From Sulfuricurvum sp. IAE1 (GTDB lineage Bacteria; Campylobacterota; Campylobacteria; Campylobacterales; Sulfurimonadaceae), in contig CAMBHX010000088.1 in assembly GCA_945867285.1 (NCBI GenBank), forward strand, positions 1 to 6,899: 6,899 bases of DNA. The letters are read 5' to 3'. Within the stretch, counting starts at the first letter, position 1; each line of letters begins with the position of its first letter. This document shows positions 4,878-6,899 of this stretch, piece after piece. A program made the translations under genes and the position numbers. The notes beneath the pieces are model-generated. The model saw nothing but the letters and a program-made list of their open reading frames with translations. It had not been told where the DNA came from and made no database searches.

Positions 4878-5812
4878 GGTATTCTCCAATAATAAATTTT
4901 ATTTTCTTCGCCACATCCAATGAGTGTATGCTTATCCACAAACAGTAATCGGTCATATATCACCTCGCCACCTTTGAAACGGGCAAGCTTTTTTTGAGTA
5001 GCAATCTCGATGAGTTGCAATTCATTTTCTTCACCATCACTGTAAACGCCTAGAGTGGCATCGCTGTTGAGTCCCACTGCATACGCAAAAAACTCCGTAT
5101 CGATGAAATAACTTCCCCCCTTGCGATAGACCCCTACACGGCGATCGTGTCCACCAGCAATAATCGTATTGCTAGCGTAGTCTAGGCGGTTAATCGCATC
5201 GAGATTGATTCCTCGTAACGTCTTGACGATTTTCCCCGTGTCAGTTCGCATCATCACGATTTCACCGCTCTCATCACCAACCGCCACAAAATCTTTGAAA
5301 TCCGACAGCTCCATATCACTAAACACACCACCACCTGCTTGGACTTTATAAAGTATCTTCTTACTCACCAAATCCATAGCAACGATTGTATCACTGGAGA
5401 GTCCCATAAGTATATGACCTGCATCAAGAAAACGGACTTTTTTTACCATTAACCCCAAACGGCTATCGGCAATCTTGGTCAATGTTCCATGATTGTGGAG
5501 ATAAATATCTCGAAATTCCCCACCGCTTTCCGCCGCTATAACCGTTGAGCCGTCGAGATGATCCATAGAATAAATTTTGGGTCTAAACGCTACCCCTTTG
5601 TCATCTTTGATTTTTGGAAGCTCAATTGAAGAGAGTTTTTTGTGGATTTTAGCATCAAATACATTGATAATTCCCTCATCAGTGGAGGCATAGAGCTTCC
5701 CCTTAACTATCACCATATCACTAATGGCACCATTGGTTTTGAGCGTTGCATACGGGGTAATAACATCTGCCCATAGCCAAAGTGCAAACAGTAAAAAAAA
5801 TAAAACTTTCAT
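4874..5812 (-). CDS. napL: NapL, exported beta-propeller-like protein of the epsilonproteobacterial nap operon
   Basis: A 312-residue protein with a short Sec signal peptide (MKVLFFLLFALWLWA, probable cleavage after Ala15), so probably periplasmic. The mature part is a series of roughly 40-residue beta-rich units with WD40/quinoprotein-like spacing, for example LYASTDEGIINVFDAK, FVAVGDESGEIVMMRTDTGK and IIAGGHDRRVGVYRK, consistent with a beta-propeller. NapL occurs in nap operons of Wolinella, Campylobacter and relatives; it influences NapA activity or maturation there, but its molecular role is not settled. The start at 5812 overlaps the napF stop as ATGA, and the stop at 4874 overlaps napD in the same way, so translation is coupled on both sides. 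Identification rests on gene order plus the exported propeller pattern. Confidence 0.85.
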   Translation of the reverse strand: MKVLFFLLFALWLWADVITPYATLKTNGAISDMVIVKGKLYASTDEGIINVFDAKIHKKLSSIELPKIKDDKGVAFRPKIYSMDHLDGSTVIAAESGGEFRDIYLHNHGTLTKIADSRLGLMVKKVRFLDAGHILMGLSSDTIVAMDLVSKKILYKVQAGGGVFSDMELSDFKDFVAVGDESGEIVMMRTDTGKIVKTLRGINLDAINRLDYASNTIIAGGHDRRVGVYRKGGSYFIDTEFFAYAVGLNSDATLGVYSDGEENELQLIEIATQKKLARFKGGEVIYDRLLFVDKHTLIGCGEENKIYYWRIP

Positions 5813-6288
5813 GCTACCATCTCAATCGCCCCACTGGGACATACGCTGATACAATATCCACAACCCGTACATTTTTCTCCCAAGATGATAGGATTAAACA
5901 TCCCAGAAAATACAATAGCATCTTCTAAACATGGTTCTTTGCAGGAAAAACAGACGGTTTGATGGTGCGACATACAACTGCTCATGGCTATTTTGGCATG
6001 ACCACTGATAAATCGCTTTTCATCCCGTAACACATTGGGGACACAGGCCTCTAGACATTGTTTACAATCACTGCATCCCGTAGAGCTAAAATCTAAAAAT
6101 GGGATTTTAGCGCCATCAAGACGAACTATTTTTTCCTCACAACTACTCACGCACGGCGCTTCACACATTTTGCACACTTCAAAGCTTTCACCCTCGTTAG
6201 CGTATGGTAGGCGAACTACAAAGCTTTGTTTTTCTCTGAATAAAGAACCCAAAGCTCCAAAAATTCCACCCCGTGCTGACGTTGACAT
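5809..6288 (-). CDS. napF: NapF, polyferredoxin-like iron-sulfur protein of the nap operon
   Basis: A 159-residue protein with no signal peptide and many cysteines: CxxCxxxCxxxC at 39-50 (CKMCEAPCVSSC), CxxCxxCxxxC at 72-82 (CSDCKQCLEAC), CFSCKEPC at 113-120, and a classic ferredoxin motif CTGCGYCISVCP at 140-151. This fits three to four 4Fe-4S clusters. The third set has only three closely spaced cysteines; Cys105 might supply the fourth ligand. NapF is thought to act in the cytoplasm on NapA, supporting its iron-sulfur cluster or maturation. The N-terminal part has a basic/aromatic lead (FREKQSFVVRLPYA), as in other NapF proteins. The start overlaps the napB stop as TAATG and has no clear Shine-Dalgarno, pointing to translational coupling. 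It could also be called a generic ferredoxin, but the position between napB and napL favours NapF. Confidence 0.88.
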   Translation of the reverse strand: MSTSARGGIFGALGSLFREKQSFVVRLPYANEGESFEVCKMCEAPCVSSCEEKIVRLDGAKIPFLDFSSTGCSDCKQCLEACVPNVLRDEKRFISGHAKIAMSSCMSHHQTVCFSCKEPCLEDAIVFSGMFNPIILGEKCTGCGYCISVCPSGAIEMVA

Positions 6289-6896
6289 TATTGAATACTA
6301 TTGCCAGGTCTGACACCATCTTCGAGCTCATCCATGAGGTACGATGATTTTTGGTGCTTTTGCCCTTTTTTATCAGTGTAGTCAGCTTTGAATGTACTTT
6401 CTACTTTGAGTTTGCCTTGAGTTTGTGGTGCATGGCATTGTGTACAATTCCAACGACCTTTCCACAAATCACCTTTGAGATCTTTTTTAACCACCTTGCA
6501 CGCTGCATCGCTTTTGAAATCTTCGTCACCATCTTGTGTTACCGTTGGGCGAAAACTTGTAAAGTGTGATTTTGGAATCGGTGTAGCACCCAGAGCTTTT
6601 GCCATATCAGGCATATGACAACTCAAACACGCGTTGTCTGCCTTATCAATCTCTGGCAACTCACTAATATCGTGAGGAATCATCGGAGGGGCATTTGTAA
6701 ACGCTCTCTCGATTTTCTTGGACGATCCTGGAGCCTCTTTGTTGTAGTTCGTATCATTAGGAACTGCATTATATTCCGTATAAACATCCACCTTACGCAA
6801 GCCCAATGACTCTTCACTCACTTCACCTGCTGCCCACACACCTGCAATTATGACCGTAGCAGCTACGAAGCTGCCCATTATTTTACTTGTTTTCAT
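6288..6896 (-). CDS. napB: NapB, dihaem cytochrome c subunit of periplasmic nitrate reductase
   Basis: Electron-transfer subunit of the NapAB complex, delivering electrons to the Mo-bisMGD enzyme NapA. The 202-residue precursor has a Sec signal peptide (about residues 1-22, MKTSKIMGSFVAATVIIAGV). The mature protein carries two haem c sites, CLSCH (90-94) and CTQCH (151-155), as expected for NapB. His75 in MIPHDI and His111 in KSHFTSF are the likely distal haem ligands. Start ATG is at 6896, three bases from the window end, so upstream signals cannot be seen; a longer N-terminus is unlikely because the signal peptide begins correctly. It should follow napA, napG and napH, which would lie beyond the right edge. 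The segment after the second haem is about 47 residues and highly charged. Confidence 0.95.
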   Translation of the reverse strand: MKTSKIMGSFVAATVIIAGVWAAGEVSEESLGLRKVDVYTEYNAVPNDTNYNKEAPGSSKKIERAFTNAPPMIPHDISELPEIDKADNACLSCHMPDMAKALGATPIPKSHFTSFRPTVTQDGDEDFKSDAACKVVKKDLKGDLWKGRWNCTQCHAPQTQGKLKVESTFKADYTDKKGQKHQKSSYLMDELEDGVRPGNSIQ

Positions 6897-6899
6897 TCT

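Noticed and set aside
4878..4889. Upstream in-frame ATG for napD at 4889
   Set aside because: The ATG overlaps the Shine-Dalgarno serving the ATG at 4877, and family members begin at the MNISSIVI strand.

Overview
All protein genes in this window lie on the minus strand, so the biology reads from right to left. The gene content is that of a denitrifying Campylobacterota (epsilonproteobacterium), probably a Sulfurimonas/Sulfuricurvum-type free-living microaerophile. The main reasons are the gene order napB-napF-napL-napD, the tail of the napAGHBFLD layout known from Wolinella and relatives (NapL is characteristic of that group), a cytochrome c-dependent nitric oxide reductase (norCB), a small monohaem cytochrome c, and AT-rich, tightly packed operons. 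The taxon is an inference; no rRNA gene is present.

Layout in transcription order: (1) 6896-4527, the end of a periplasmic nitrate reductase operon: NapB (dihaem small subunit), NapF (four-cluster ferredoxin-like protein), NapL (exported beta-propeller-like protein) and NapD (NapA signal-peptide chaperone), joined by start/stop overlaps. (2) 4511-1580, only 15 nt downstream, the class III (oxygen-sensitive) ribonucleotide reductase module: a large NrdD, a 54-residue ORF not usually expected as a separate gene, and a radical-SAM activase. (3) 1513-1214, a small periplasmic cytochrome c with its own promoter; a perfect FNR/CRP-family palindrome sits exactly one class II distance from a good -10 box. 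(4) 1213-740, 474 nt without an intact gene, holding two adjacent inverted repeats, the remnant of an Rrf2-family regulator gene, and two near-identical 18-bp boxes in front of norC. (5) 739-1, norC and the 5' part of norB, which runs off the left edge.

Together the genes support nitrate respiration (Nap), NO reduction (Nor, possibly fed by the small cytochrome c) and dNTP synthesis without oxygen (NrdD/NrdG). The most remarkable point is that the large NrdD stops just after its zinc-binding CPKC motif and lacks the C-terminal glycyl-radical loop. That loop, with the motif TRVMGY, is encoded by the separate 54-residue ORF overlapping the nrdD stop codon by ATGA. The class III reductase here therefore appears to be a two-piece glycyl-radical enzyme. 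The second point of interest is the 740-1213 interval, where a decayed regulator gene stands beside an apparently intact pair of operator-like boxes in front of the NO reductase genes.
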